The notes below the pieces were generated by a model, which ran no database searches, had not been told where the DNA came from, and saw only the letters and a program-made list of their open reading frames with translations. This document shows, in pieces, positions 24,601 to 37,220 of a stretch of DNA of 64,000 nt. The stretch is taken from positions 682,001 through 746,000 of the forward strand of contig JAEHOE010000033.1 of assembly GCA_016858145.1 (NCBI GenBank), read 5' to 3'. The stretch comes from Edaphochlamys debaryana (Eukaryota > Chlorophyta > Chlorophyceae > Chlamydomonadales). The translations under genes were made by a program, and so were the position numbers. Positions within the stretch are counted from its first letter, which is position 1. Every line of letters starts with the position of its first letter.

Positions 24601-27600
24601 CGTTTGGCCCTGGAGCTACGACACGTGCGACCTGGCCGCCACACAGACCTTCCCCTGGTCCGACACCAAGCAGCTCATAAACAATTGCAACGCAGCCAAG
24701 GGTGCGCGGCCTTGGGGGCGGCCTTGGGGGCGGCCTTGGCGCGGCTCGTGCTTGCAGCGTGCTGCTCGTGTGCGTGCTTGGCGCCCTCCGCCGCGTGACC
24801 GCACGCCAGGGACAGCGCAAAGGCCTCGGGGCCGGCCCGCACGGCCCACGGCCTTGGCTGCCCCGTGCCGCACCCACTCCCCTGCTCTCCCGCCCCTGCC
24901 CGCCCCTGCCCTCCCGACCCCCTCCACCCCAGGCCGTGGCTCGCCCGAGATCGACCTCTTTGAGATCGGCGTGTGGCAGGCGGGCGACCCCGAGCTGTCC
25001 ACCTCGTACGCCGTGGCCCCCATCATGCCCCGCTACACCACCTGGATGAACTCGCCCGGCGGCATGTACTTTCCCACCTACCAGGCGCCCATGTACTCGG
25101 GCACCAACGGCTGGTCGGGAGATAACTCGTTCTACAATGTGGGTCGCGTCGCGGGGGCGCGGTGCGGGCGCGGTGGGGTGGTGGAACGTGGTGGTCCGGG
25201 CCCGGGTCCGGGCCCGGAAGGGCGAAGTTGCATGTTTGGGGGTGTTAGAGGAGTCCGCGGATTGACATGGTGGAGTACCTCGAGGGGCGGACAAGGTGGT
25301 GGACATTGGAAAGGGTCGAGCCGGCCGAGGAGCGCCCGACGTGCACCTGCGTGGCTTCGCTCAGGGAGTGGGCAGGGTGGGGACAAATCACGTGTCGGGG
25401 TGTCCGGCCCGCTGAGGCTGCCGGCGGTCTCCAGCCTCGCTGACTGTGCTCACGCCTTCGCTGCGGCCCGCAGGAGGGCGAGAGCAAGTGGGTCCCCCGC
25501 CCCGGCTCCAAGCTTGCGGACTACTACTCGGGCACACACCGCCTCAACGCCAGCTTCTTCACAGGTGCGGCTGGAGCCTTGGGGATGGGATGGGGTCCCG
25601 AAGAGATGCATGGCTTATGGGTGTGGGGCTCCTTTGGTGATGCCAGGGCGTGGCCTTGGAGAGTGCGCCTGTAGCGGCTGACTCTAGGGAGCACAGGGCA
25701 TGGCCTTGCAAGGGCCATGCTTGCCTGTTTCTCTGAGGTTGCGTCTATAGAGGCTTACCACGCTGCGGCTGCGCCGCGCTGCTCAACCCCCCCTCAGACT
25801 TCTATCGATTCGGCTTCGACTGGAAGCCCAACGAGTACATTCGCTGGTACATCAACGACGTACTCATCCAGGGTGAGCGGCCCGGAAACACGCTGAAGCA
25901 GGCCAGGCTAGGCAGGCCGTCTACCGCACAGCCCGGGTCGTTCCGCTTTCTTGGGCCTCCCACTTGTTGCTAATGAGAGTCGGCACAGGTCAGCATGCGC
26001 CACTGCAGAAAGAGAGACGCGCTAGGGCTCCTCCCGTCCCGGCCCCTGTGACGGTTGCAACTCGAGCCGGAGCTAGCTGCGGTTGAAGCCTGAGCCTAAC
26101 GGACGGGTGCCCAGCGCCTAGCTGAGCTCCCCTAGCCGCCCTCCAGCCCGCGGCCTCGCCGCCCCGACCCCGCCCCTCATCGCGGTGCCTTGTGCTGCGG
26201 CCCGCCGCGCAGAAGTGAACAAGAACGCGCTCAAGGCCATTTCCAACAACTTTAACGAGTCTGTGGGCGACCGGCTTATCCCGCTGGAGGTAAGCAGGCA
26301 TACGGGTTGGGGCCGGCGGCGGCAGAAACCCGCACCCGGCCAGGCGGTGTGGGATCGCATAATGTCCCATTGCAAGTCCCATCGCGTGCGCTCGATGCCA
26401 TTCCTTGAGATGAGATACCGCCAAGTTGACAACCACTCCACACCGTCCCCCAGCCATCGTACATCAACATCGCGCTAGCCATGTCGGACAATTTTGCGCC
26501 CATCCACCCCGACGTGCCGCTGCCGTCGAGCATGGAGGTACGGCAGCAGGGGTACGGCAGCGGTGGGAGAAGGGAGGGCAGTGCTGGCTGCAGCAGGAGT
26601 TGGAGGGGGAAGGGCGTACGAAGCGGGGGAGGAGCGCTGTTGGGTTCGCTCATGAAGGGAGGCGTGAACTGACTGCTGCTTCCCAATCTCTCCTGTCCCG
26701 TGTAGATTGACTACGTACGAATCTGGCAGCAGAAGGAGGAGGTCAACATAGGATGCGATACGCCCGACTACCCCACGCAGGCAAGCAGGCATACGGGTTG
26801 GGGTCGTCCGTGGCAGACACCCCTGCCATGCCCTGCCCGGCGAGGCGGCGTAGGGTCACGAGAAGCTCCGTTCCGTCCCTTCTCAATACGTGCGCGCCCT
26901 CCCGGCCACACGCCGTTATCCCATACGCCGCCCTGCTCAATCGCCGAGCGTGTGGGGACGCTGTGCGCTGACCCCACCCCCCGACCTCTCCTGTCTCCTC
27001 TCCTCACCTCCCCGCAGGCCTACATCGACGCCCACCGCTCCTCGTACATGGTGTCGGGTCTGGACGGCTTCGAGGATTTCGTGGGCGACTCCCGAGTCAT
27101 CGGGCCCACGCGAGCCGACAAGCCCATCGTGAGTCGCGAACGCGGGAGGCTTGGCGAGCGGCGAGTGGGCTAGGCACGGGGCTGCAGAACTCGGGGCTGC
27201 ACTGAGGGCAGGCGGGGCGCGAGTGGGCGCGCAGGGGCCGCCGGGCAACCTGCCGGTCTGTGCACTGGCCGGCCTGACCAATCCCTTGCTTCGTGATGCT
27301 GACAGGCGGGCTCGAGCTCGGACAGCGGCAGCTCCATCGCTGCTATTATCGGCGGCGTGGTGGGCGGCGTGGGCGCGCTCCTGCTTATCGGCCTGATCGT
27401 GTTCCTTTGGGTGCGGCACAAGAAGAAGAAGCAGGAGGCAGAGGCGGCTGCCAACGCAATCGAGGTGAGGGTCGGGGAGCAGGGGCCTGGTGGTGAGGAG
27501 GGAACGTGGAGCAGGGAGCGTGGAATGCGGGAGCGGGAGCGTGTGAGGTCGATGAGGTGCAGCCAGTGCGGTAGGCGCAGTGCGAAGAGCAGGGCGACGA

Positions 27601-28472
27601 ACACGCGGGCATGGCTACTCAATCTGCGCCACGCGGCAGCAGCTTGCGCTGCTGCAAGGCGGTACGTTGGAAGGTGGCCTCCAGGGCTCCAGTCCACATA
27701 CATCCGCCTTCAGGGTTTTTAATTTTGTGCACCCGAGGAACGCAGCCCTGGCTCAATCCATTCACCCCATGCACCTTGCTCCCTCCCTACCCCCAGCTGG
27801 GCAAGAACAAGCCAGGCGCGGCGGGCAACCAGGTGATGCCAGGGTCGGCCGACAAGCTGGCCAGCGTTAAGGACGGAGCGGAGGGGCAGCAGGTGAGCGG
27901 GCGCCTGGGAGGAACAGCACTGCGGGCGGCAGGGAGCGCGGTTGGTAGGGGCGGGTGGGGGCGCCTGGAGCGCTATCGTCTTGGTGCCCTTGCCTTGCAA
28001 GGGCGCTGCTCGGGAGGTGCGTGAGCGTGCAAAAGCATGGGGCCTTATCCTGCTACCGTATGTCCGTCCCGTCCTCACTCCGGCCCCCGCCTCCCTGCTC
28101 CGCTCCCCCCCTCCCCGTCCCCCCCACCAGCAACCCGAGAAGCCGCCAAGCGGAGTGGCCCTCTTTTTCCAGGACTGCGGCCGAGGCATCAAGGGACTCT
28201 TCCACCGCGTCTGCCGCGGCGAGCAAATGACACGTCACCAGCGCGTTATGTTGGGCGGCCCCGACACCGCCCGCCGCCAGCAGGTCTGGGGCGGCGACAC
28301 TGGCGGTACCCCAAACCGCCCGCCGCAAACGGTTGCCATGATGGCGGCCGGGGGCGCAGGGCGGCCGGGGTTTGGCACGCAGCAGCAGCCGTACGGCGCG
28401 CCCGGGCGCGGCGGGTACGGCAGGGGCGTGGATCCGAATGCAGTGTACAACATGAACATGAACGTGCGATGA
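21638..28472 (+). CDS. SKN1/KRE6-like membrane protein with GH16-type domain
   Basis: SKN1/KRE6 proteins of fungi and stramenopiles are GH16-related membrane proteins needed for beta-glucan assembly. The first exon starts MLPTRRRAIVGCALFVLG and continues at about 21,972, forming a signal peptide followed by VWIDPDTPD and paired Cys, typical of the start of this family. The GH16 part runs from LLVFSDEFN (23,095) through GYLEIRVKM and GGFWPALFTLGN (24,207-24,290) to EIDLFEIG (about 24,950), which fits the E-x-D-x-x-E active-site motif with both glutamates. Later come DFYRFGFDWKPNEYIRWY (25,798) and IDYVRIWQQ (26,706). A single membrane segment, GGVVGGVGALLLIGLIVFLW (27,305-27,463), followed by RHKKKK gives type I topology with a Gly-rich cytosolic tail. 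The join between about 22,130 and 23,095 is unresolved: no donor in the right phase was found. The intron at 26,781 has a GC donor. Confidence 0.75.
22785..22870 (+). repeat. GGGGCT hexanucleotide microsatellite
   Basis: About 14 perfect tandem copies of GGGGCT lie inside the long, unresolved second intron of the SKN1-like gene. In two frames the array reads Gly-Leu or Gly-Ala. The G-runs make the sense RNA a quadruplex candidate. Confidence 0.9.
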
Positions 28473-29916
28473 CCAACTCTTTTATGGTGCACGCGCTTGA
28501 TGTTGTGTGCCTGCTTGGGGCTTCATCCCGGGTGCATGCAAGTACAGGTATTTTTGCGGGCTTACGCAGGCGCAGTAATGCGCCCGAGCCCTGAGAGCGG
28601 CCAGCATGTCGACTGTGTTGAGAGGGCACCGGGAAACCTGGACCCAGGGAGACTGACGGACAAGGGTGGCTGCGCGAAGGCAGGAGCCTGAGGCGAAGGC
28701 AGGAGCCCAAAAAGAGCGGCACTGGATGGTTTAGCAGCACTGGAACGGGTATCCATCAAGGACTTCATAGCAATGCTTGTTATCAGCTTGACCGGCCTTC
28801 AGGGGGTCGCCGGAATACGTGACCGCGTGGGGCGCTGAGATTGACGCGCCACCGCCCGAGCCGAAGTTGTGCGGCTAACGAAGGGGGAATGGAGATTCTC
28901 ACGTGCAGGGTTGTGGGCGTGTTCACGCCGGCTCCCTTACTTGACGCTAGCGGGACCTTGTGGTATTGCGTGCGGGTTCAGGGCAATGTGAAGCTTTCCT
29001 GCTCTGACCCCCCAGCCGGTAGTGTGATCGGGTGTGGGGTGGGTTCAACGCACGCCCAGTGGCGGTACACGTGACAGACTGTGGGCAACGAGACGGCAGC
29101 TTGCTGGCTGCAGGCATAGGCACTTGGACAGGATTGCCCGACATCGATTGCATGTGAGTGATGGTAACGGCCGCTTGAGTCTCAGCGCAGGGTTTCGTGG
29201 GGATGCCTCGGCCTCGGGTTGAGGGAAAGACCGTAGGCTCTATACGGCGGGGAGAGAGGATTATTGGGTGCTGACTAAGACTGAGCTCCCAAGCTCAGCC
29301 TGCTGGCTTGCAAGACGCTCAAGCTCTTGAAGCTTACTGCTGTTCCTGTCATCCTTCAGCGTGGTTTCGCGCGGCAGTGTTGTGAGGTGCTTCTGAGTTC
29401 TGACCAGAATCGGTACCGGTATCCGCGTGGGGCAAGGGGGCACATGGCGGAACAGTGAGGTCCCAAGAGGAGGGTGGGGGCGTCCAACCAAGAGGACGCT
29501 GGAAGGAGGTACGGTACATGAACTGGATCAGCTTCAGAGTTCAGACCGCCAGCTCGGCTTCGAAAGGAGGCCGCAGGCGGCCGTGGCTGACGAAGCGTCA
29601 AAGTACAAGTACTGCTGCCGACCTCCAGTCGCCTCACGGGATCGCCTCCTGCAGGACTCATGCTCATGGTTAACTCAGGCAAGCGATTGTAGACTGCTCC
29701 TGTGCAATGAGGGCTTGACCGATAACGACAAGCGAGTTTCGACCGCATCAGCCCAGTCGCGCATCGCGCTCTTCTAGCTTTCAAGTCATACGATGTCATT
29801 CAGCATGATACCGGCCTGCACAGGGCGCGAACGCTGAAGCCGGTCGCCTGACGCTTCACATGCACGCAAGCGACCCCCACACAGGGACGCTTGAACGCTA
29901 GACTGATACCATCACA
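28473..29916. other. Spacer between SKN1-like gene and kinase 2
   Basis: I see no gene here. It holds the second copy of the 28-nt dispersed repeat at 28,658-28,685. The 3' UTR of the SKN1-like gene and the promoter of kinase 2 must lie here, but no TGTAA or TATA box stands out. Confidence 0.45.
28658..28685 (+). repeat. Dispersed 28-nt repeat, copy 2
   Basis: This stretch matches 52-79 in 27 of 28 positions. It lies 186 bp past the stop codon of the SKN1-like gene. A shortened second partial copy (GCGAAGGCAGGAGCC) follows directly. Confidence 0.45.
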
Positions 29917-32900
29917 ATGCCTACCGCTGGGCTGCTTTCGTGCCTGTTCCGGGGCGGGGCAAGCAAACAGTGTAAACAGCAAGCGTCAGCCGCGGAGCCG
30001 CACACTCCAGCGACAGCATCGGAACGCACCTACGTAGAAGAGACACGGCAGGTGTGATAGAGGCTCGCGCGTAACGACCGCACAGGTTTTTGTCTGTCTG
30101 CTGCTGTTTCAGACGCTGACGGCTATATCGCTCCCCATAACGCAGAACTTATCGTCTTATGCATGGCAGGATACTCTGCTTGGGCTCCAGCGGGCGCTGG
30201 GGGGCGCAGGCGGTACGTGGATGTGTCGCGCTCACGCCACGCTCGCGCTCTCCGCAGCTGCAACGGGGAGCAGGGAGGCCCGGTGAGTAATCGCCAACCA
30301 GAATAGTGCAGTCGAGAGTTTCGGCCAAGACGCGTTCCGGGCCGCCGCTGGACGTGCAGGTTGTTCGGCGTCAACACCGCCGGTGCAGAAGGTTTCGAGG
30401 CGGCCTCCTGCCTCATCCACCTCGCCAGCAGCTCTGCCGCTTCCTCCCTAGACGCTCCCCCTACGACAGCGTCCCAAGCGGGCGCCGCGGCGTCGCTCAT
30501 GCCAGGTCATAGGGTACTCCCAGCCTCAGCGCACGCCAAGCAGCTGCGGGCCTCTGGGCCCCAAGCTCAGGACCTGTGCGGCCCAGCCAGCAGCGACCCA
30601 CTCGACCTCCTGCCCGCTTTGTTCGAGCGAATGCTCCAGGAGCAGGTAATCTGTCACGGATGCGGGCTGCAGCATATGGCGTAGAGGCACGCAGAGGCGC
30701 ACTCAAGAGCGCTGGCGCTGCCGTCTCGACTGGCGCTGGTGCTGTCCCTGGCTGTTGCGTAACCGTACGTAACCGCACGTGTCCCTCCTTTGGACCCCCC
30801 CCCCAGGCCCCCGTCTTCCGAGCCACGGGCACAGGCGCCGCTCGTGAGGTGGTGGCCCTGGTCCCCCTGAGCGCCGGGCAGCACATCACGGGGGCCCTGT
30901 GGCTGGCGCACTCGGGCCGCGCCACCAGCCGCTTCCAGCACCGCCTCTCCACCGGACCTGGCAGCATCGCGTCCTCCTCCACCGCCACCGCCGCCACCAC
31001 AGCGGCCGCCGCCGCCTGTCCCTCGCTCCTGACCGACCCCCTGGCTCTGCAGCAGCTGGGCCTGATCGTGTCCCTGGTGCTGCTGGCGGGGGACTCGGGC
31101 CGGGAGATGGCCGCCCTGTGCGAGGGACTGCACGCGCTCTCCACCGCAGCCTCCATGCAGCAGGCAAGCGTGCCTCCCCGGGATTCCGGAAGCCCAGGCT
31201 CGGGGTCCTGACGTCCGCTGTCTCGTTGGCGTGACAGCCTCCGGCCCTTTGTGCTTCTCCGCGAGCGAGTGCACCCTCCCCGTAACCGTCCCCGCCCTGC
31301 CTCGCCACCCCCTCCGAGCAGCTGGTGGGCAGGCTGTGTGGCGCTCTGGAGACGCACGTGCGGCGGCGCTACCTGCTGGACCCCCGGGTGGTGGCGGCGC
31401 TGGTGCCGGAGCAGGGCTCGGCGGTGGGGCTCATGTTCAGCTGTGGCGGCGGCCAGGCCGACCGCTCCGTGGGGACCACCGCCGGGCGGCCGGCCGGCAT
31501 GGCCTCGCCCAAACCTATGACCGGCCCGCGGAGGTGAGAGGTCTTGCGCAGGTCTTGAAGGGCACACGCATGCCCGGGTGCCGGGCCTACGGTACACGTG
31601 GCTCCCGCTAAGAATAGTGCAAGTGCGCCATGCGGGCTCTGACTGTCTCCTCTTACCCGTACGTGCCCTTTCCCTTGCAGTGGTTTGCGGCGTGCGAACA
31701 CGTCGACGCACCACGGGCCTGTGCCGGCAGCCATGTCCCCGCTCTCGCAAGGCACTTACGAACACCACACGGAGTCGGGCTACCGCAGCCAGCGGGTGAC
31801 GGGCCTGGTCGCTGCCGCCGCAGACTCCACAGCCGCCGCGGCCTGCGCCTCACACGACGGCCCGCGTTCTCAAGGCGCCCCAGCGCCCGCCGCGGCGTGT
31901 CGACCCCAGTCCGATTCGAGGGCGCGGAACCCGCAGCACCAGCTCCTGCCCACCGCCAGCTCCCTCGCCCTCGGGGCCCAAACGCCCCAGCTTTCAGAGG
32001 CTGCGGCCGGCGCGTTCCGCTCCGGCACCCGCGCCGGCATGAGCGGCGCCGGGCCGCGCGTGGTCGCCCTGTCCCAAAACGACCTTGCCGCGGTTGCGGC
32101 TTCGGTTGCGGCCTCGGGCACGTTCGCGCCCGCGCTTCACGTCAAGCCGTTTCCTCTGGCCCAGACGCTGCTGAAACACCTCGCCCGAAAGCCATGCGAC
32201 GGCGGGCTGAACGCAGCCGGCGCGGGCGCCCCGGCGAATGGTGTGAGCACGAAGGACCTGGCCGTGCTGGGCAGTCCCAGTAAGGACACGGCTAAGGCCC
32301 CTGGAGGAGGAGCTAGCGCCGCGGCTCCTGTTGCGTCCGGTGGCGCCACAGCGACCGCTAGCAAGGCCACCGGTGTGGGAGGCCGGTCCGTGCGGGGGCA
32401 GGTGTCTACCCGGGCCAAGCCGCAGGGTTTGGTGGTCGAGGATTGCGCTGTGCACGTTCAGGTACGTGACGGGCTAAATGCGTAACTCAACTTGAATTAG
32501 GGGCGCTGGACACCAATCCTCTTGACAAACCATGCATGCCAACCTGCCTGTGCAGGACCCGCGGCGGCCCGCCCGCGACATCCTGCTCCTCATGGCAGGC
32601 GCCGGGCTGCAGAGCGCTCCCTCGCCGCTCGACAGCCTGGGCGCCATCTGGAACTCGCCGGGCTGCCCCTCTGGCGGCGCCGGCCGCGGCGTCCGGTCCC
32701 TGCTCCTGCTGGTGCTCCCCGCTCAGGAGTACAGCAGGGTGTTGGGCTTCTACGTGGCTTTCCAGCAGGTGTGTTAGGGGCAAGACACGGGTGCAAGCGC
32801 GCCGTTTGTGCCCTTGTATGGCGCTGAGCTCTTGGTGTCGTACCGAAGCCGCCTTGTGGGGGCCCCAGGGCGCCTAACAAGCACGGGACACTCGACTTAG

Positions 32901-35900
32901 TTGGCATGCCGTTGCCTGCTGCCCCACCCACAGAGCCTGCCCCAGCCGCTGCTCCAGGAGGCGCGGGACTCGCTGCTGGAGCTTCTGGAAGTAAGCAGTA
33001 GGGCTGGTGCCACTCAAAGGTTGATAGCTACTGGTGGGGAAGAAGGCACAGGGGCCCTGCACGAGAGAACACAGCTTGTCGGCACCTCGCCTTCATGCCT
33101 GATCAGCCCATGCGCCTCCCATCTTCCCCTCCACCAATGACAGGTCGCGTCGCCTCTGGTGTCCTCCAAGCTGCAGCACGACCTGGCGATGGAGGTGGAG
33201 ACCCTGGCCACCGCCACACCCGGCTCCTACGCAGTGGTGGAGGACCGCAGCCCCCTGCTGCCGCCGGACGGCTGCGTGTACGCCACTGCGCCCGCCATCG
33301 TCGGCGCCGTACCAACCGACCCTGAGTCATGCCGCGTCAGCTTTAGTAAGCTTCCCGATCGCGACCGGACCGAGGAGGGTCGCGACCGGCTCGAGCCGCT
33401 GCTCTTCTCCTCGCTGGGCCCGTCGTTCCTGCTCGACAGCCGCGGCACGCACGGCGCGACCGCCGTGCGGTACAGCAATCTCGCCATGGGGTACGGCAGC
33501 AGCGGCGGCAACCACATATTTGGGGCTGGCAGCTACGGAGCCCCGGCGCTCCTGGACACAGCCGACCATGGCTCCCTGCTGCCGGGCGTCAGTGTCGGGG
33601 TGGGCAGCACGGCCGAGAACGTGCTTGCGGCGCTGGCGGTGTGTGGCGTCGCCACGTCGGGCCGCGCGCCCGGGGGCGAGGGCAGTCTGATGGCTGCGCA
33701 GCCCAGCTCCGTCGTGCACGTGGAGGAGATCAACGCGGGTGAGCTGGAGCAAGAGGCGACAGACGATGCGCCGAGAGCGTAGCGCCGAGCGAGGGGGCCT
33801 TGGGATTCAGAAGAGGTAGCGGTGAGGGGGAGGCTAGCTATTGTGGTGGGCCATTGAACTGACACTCCAATGCCCCTTGCGGTTATTTGCTGCCCCTGCG
33901 TTGCAGTAAACAGCACGCTGCGCTCCCAGATGCCCCTCCTGGTGGCCAGCCTCCAGAACAGCATCGGCATCGCTCGGGCCGAGGCGGCCGCTGCTGCGGC
34001 GGCGGCTATGTCCATGGGCACCGGTTCGAGGCGCTTCGGACGCGAAGCCCTGGGGCAGCAGGCGGGGAAGTCGTGTGACGCTGACGATAACGCGGCGGAG
34101 CTGGAGAGGGTGGAGCTGGTGTCCCAGCTGGGGCACGGCGGCTGTGCGGTCGTGTTCAAGGGGCGCATGGGGGTGATGGACGTCGCGGTCAAGGTAAGGG
34201 GCAGGGCCGCTGCTGTTTACGGTGCTGCCGCTCAGCGCGCTGCAATCATCCCGCATGCGAGAGGAGTGTCCCATCCAAACCTATGAGCGGGTTTGCAGCC
34301 GTGGGAAAGCAGCACGTCCTGGGTCTGGCTGTCGACTAACAGGATTCGCTCTCCGTCTTGCTCCTTTGCCTCTGCCCGGCCGCAGCTCATGGAAATGCCG
34401 AACGTGAGCGGCAGGGACCGAGGGATTGAAGGACTGAGGGCGTGCCAGCTAGCCAGCGCTCCGCCGTGTGCCGTCTTCTCGTCACAGCCCTTGCCCACAC
34501 GAGCAAGCATAGCTGCCCACCCTGCCTCGCTCCCTGCCTGCCTCCAGGTTGACGACGACAGCCATGAGCACGAGGGGCCCTCCTCGGCCCCCGGTGCGGC
34601 ACCAGGCGGCCGCCACGCTGACGCGGACCGGGACGCGGCGGATTCCTGGAGCACACCCGCTTCGGGCTCCGGCGACCCCAAAGAGCTCCTCGCCGCCCGC
34701 CGCGCGCTCCTCCGCAACGCCATGGAGCTCGCCACCATGACCAGCCTCACGGGCCACCCCAACATCATGCAGGCAAGCCCGGGCCCTGGCCCGGGGGCCT
34801 ACACGAGAACTTAGGTCTTTCCTGGCACCGTGCCACGGCCTCGACGGAGCACTCAGCCCGTGCCCCGGTCCACCCTCCCGCAGGTGTACAGCTGCTTCAG
34901 CAACGTGACGCTGGGCCGCCGGCCCCAGCCCGACGGCTCCATGCGGTTCTACCTGAAGCACGCGGACGGGGCGCCCGAGCCGGCGGAGCTGGCCGGGGGC
35001 CGGCTCGGAGGAGGTGCGGCGCTTGGATTGGGTGCGGGATGAGTGCTAACCTGGCGTACTCTGTTGGCTGCGGGCCTTGTTTGGGGCATGGAAGTGGGCT
35101 GCTGAGAGCTGCAGTTTGAAGGCTGCGGGGTGCGGTTTGGCCTGCATCATTTGGGGCATCTCCGCTTAGCAGTTCTGTCCTCCCTGCGTGCTCCCTGCCG
35201 GCTCCTTGACTGTTTGGTTCCCTCGCCCTGATGTCCGCTGTCGGGGCGCATGCAGACGCAGCCCCGGTGTGCATGGCACTGGTCTGTGAGTGGTGCGACA
35301 GAGCCTGCCTCGCCACCGCCCTCTGCAACCACACCTTCCCGGGAACCGTCACTCGGAGTCAGGCCAGCCCGCCAGCGCAGAACATCTACATGCCACCGCC
35401 GCAGCGAGCTCTCAACTATAAGGTAGGTGCGCTAACCGAAGACCGATGCAGCTGCTCGTTTATTTGCTGGTAGGACGGATGCCCAGGCGTGTGCTGACTG
35501 CTGAAGCTTAGCGCATGAGCTGACTTGCCTGTGCCGTGTACTGGTTATGTGTTTCGCCCCACCCCAGGTCATTCTGATGACCCTCCTGGATGTGGTTCTG
35601 GCGCTGCGCCACCTGCACTCCCACAACCTCATCCACAGGGGTGAGCCAGGCGGGCGGGCGGGCCGTAACCTAGGATGCCTCCGAAGGCCCTGACCATGTG
35701 CCCCCCACATGCCCCCAATCTCCCTCCAGACATCAAGCCCGCCAACGTGCTCCTGCGGACGAGCAACACGGACCCCCGCGGCTTCACCGCTAAGCTCGCA
35801 GACTTTGGTTTTGTAACGCTGCTCAACCAGGCGAGCACGGGGTGAAAGCGCGTTTATGACTTCCTTGGCCGGTGGGCTGAGCTACCGGTATGGACCTTCC

Positions 35901-37220
35901 TCGTGCTAATGCCCTTGGCCCCCCCCTTGCCCACAGCCGGGAGACGAGTCAGGCGGTGGCGAGGCGTGGGCGTGTGTCGAGGAGGCGTGTGGCACGTAAG
36001 AGCGGGGCGGGGCGCATGCGAGGGAAGCAACCCAGGCGAGAGAGTTTCATGAAGTCAAGACTTTGAGCACACGTCATGCTGAGCATTGTCCCTTCGACGT
36101 CGCTTGGTCCAATGCAGAGTCACGCACATGCCTCCTGAGAGCATGGAGAAGGGTGAGCAGACAATCGCAGTGCATGATGCGCATGACACTATCGTGACGC
36201 CGGATTCCCTCCATTTTGTTTAGTGCACCAACGCTCTCCCGCATTTCCCCTTGCTCCCGTGCCCTCACAGGTTCTCGGATCGGCGTGAGCAGTGATGTGT
36301 ACAGGTGTGGCCGGGGCAGTGGCTGGGGCGAGCTTGTGTAGCGTCACCGCAGAGCTGCCAGCGGCTAGTACAGCGCTTACTCTCTGCCCCTGTTTCCACC
36401 CTCGACCCCCTGCACCCCTCCCCCATGGCTGCGCTCAGCTTGGGAATCCTCATGTGGTAAGCGCGTGGGGCAGGCGTGATCGGCATGTGGAGCAAGCCCT
36501 GGTTGAGGGCAGAGCAATGCTTCACCAAAGCTTGACACAGTCTCTGACACTCTCGCCCTCATGGCATCATGGCTGGCCCCCATCCACTCAGGGAGATGAC
36601 CGCCGGAGGGCAGCGGCCGTACCCCGAGGTAGGATGGATAGACCCCGAAAGGGAGCTAGCCTTGCAATTTGACCGTTTAAGGGCGGCGCATGTGCGCGTC
36701 CCTCGTGAATCGGGGCGGGGCGCCGCGGACTACACCTGGCCTCGTCGACGGAGGGGCCTGCAAGGCGCCTGCGGGCAGCATGCATGTCGTCTGGCCGCAG
36801 ACAGCTTGCTTGGCTCCCTCGTTGCCGCTGACCCTTGCAGCTCAAACCCGAGGCCATCTCCAAGCACGTCAAGCACGGCGGCCGGCCCGTGTTCGAGGAC
36901 TCTGTACCGCTGATGTACAGGTGAGGTGTCGTACGCCCACTGGACGCACAGCGCGGCCGGGTACGGTGCCGGTACGCCGTGCTTCGCTGATAAGGCATGT
37001 CGGGATTACGCCTTGCTCCCGTGGAGGTTCATAGCGCGATGCCTCTTCGACACAACCCCCGACGGATGAGGCAACCGCGCTCCTGGCACCCCCGTACTGC
37101 CCCCCGTTCAGGCGCCTTGCGGAGAGCTGCTGGATGACGAACCCGCTGGCCCGCCCCCGGCTGCCGGACGTGGTGGCAACCATAAACAACATGCTGAGCA
37201 GCAAGCGCTCTATGGCGTAG
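29917..37220 (+). CDS. Large protein kinase, paralogue 2 of 3
   Basis: The hand-spliced model gives about 1,380 residues. Main exons: 29917-30051, 30113-30212, 30258-30282 (25 nt), 30360-30645, 30807-31163, 31322-31533, 31681-32461, 32556-32768, 32934-32990, 33144-33738, 33907-34193, 34386-34403 (18 nt), 34548-34772, 34884-35013, 35256-35422, 35568-35640, 35730-35830, 35937-35995, then six or so short exons to the stop at 37,218. Phases agree across all exons listed. The kinase domain begins with LGHGGCAVVF and VAVK (about 34,130-34,193) and continues through HRDIKPANVLL, LADFG, THMPPE, SDVYSLGILMW and CWMTNPLARPR. All catalytic residues are present. The N-terminal two thirds have no fold I recognise; parts look GAF-like (exons at 30,807 and 31,322), but this is weak. 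Three introns have GC donors (31,164; 34,773; 35,831). The N-terminus MPTAGLLSCLFRGG may be lipidated. Confidence 0.82.
34386..34403 (+). other. 18-nt microexon after the kinase VAVK lysine
   Basis: The six codons LMEMPN are flanked by CAG and GTGAGC splice sites. The same microexon occurs in kinase 1 (4,642-4,659, LMELPE) and kinase 3 (43,218-43,235, LMEMPE). It codes the residues directly after the ATP-binding lysine, so skipping it would keep the frame but remove part of strand beta-3. Confidence 0.75.
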
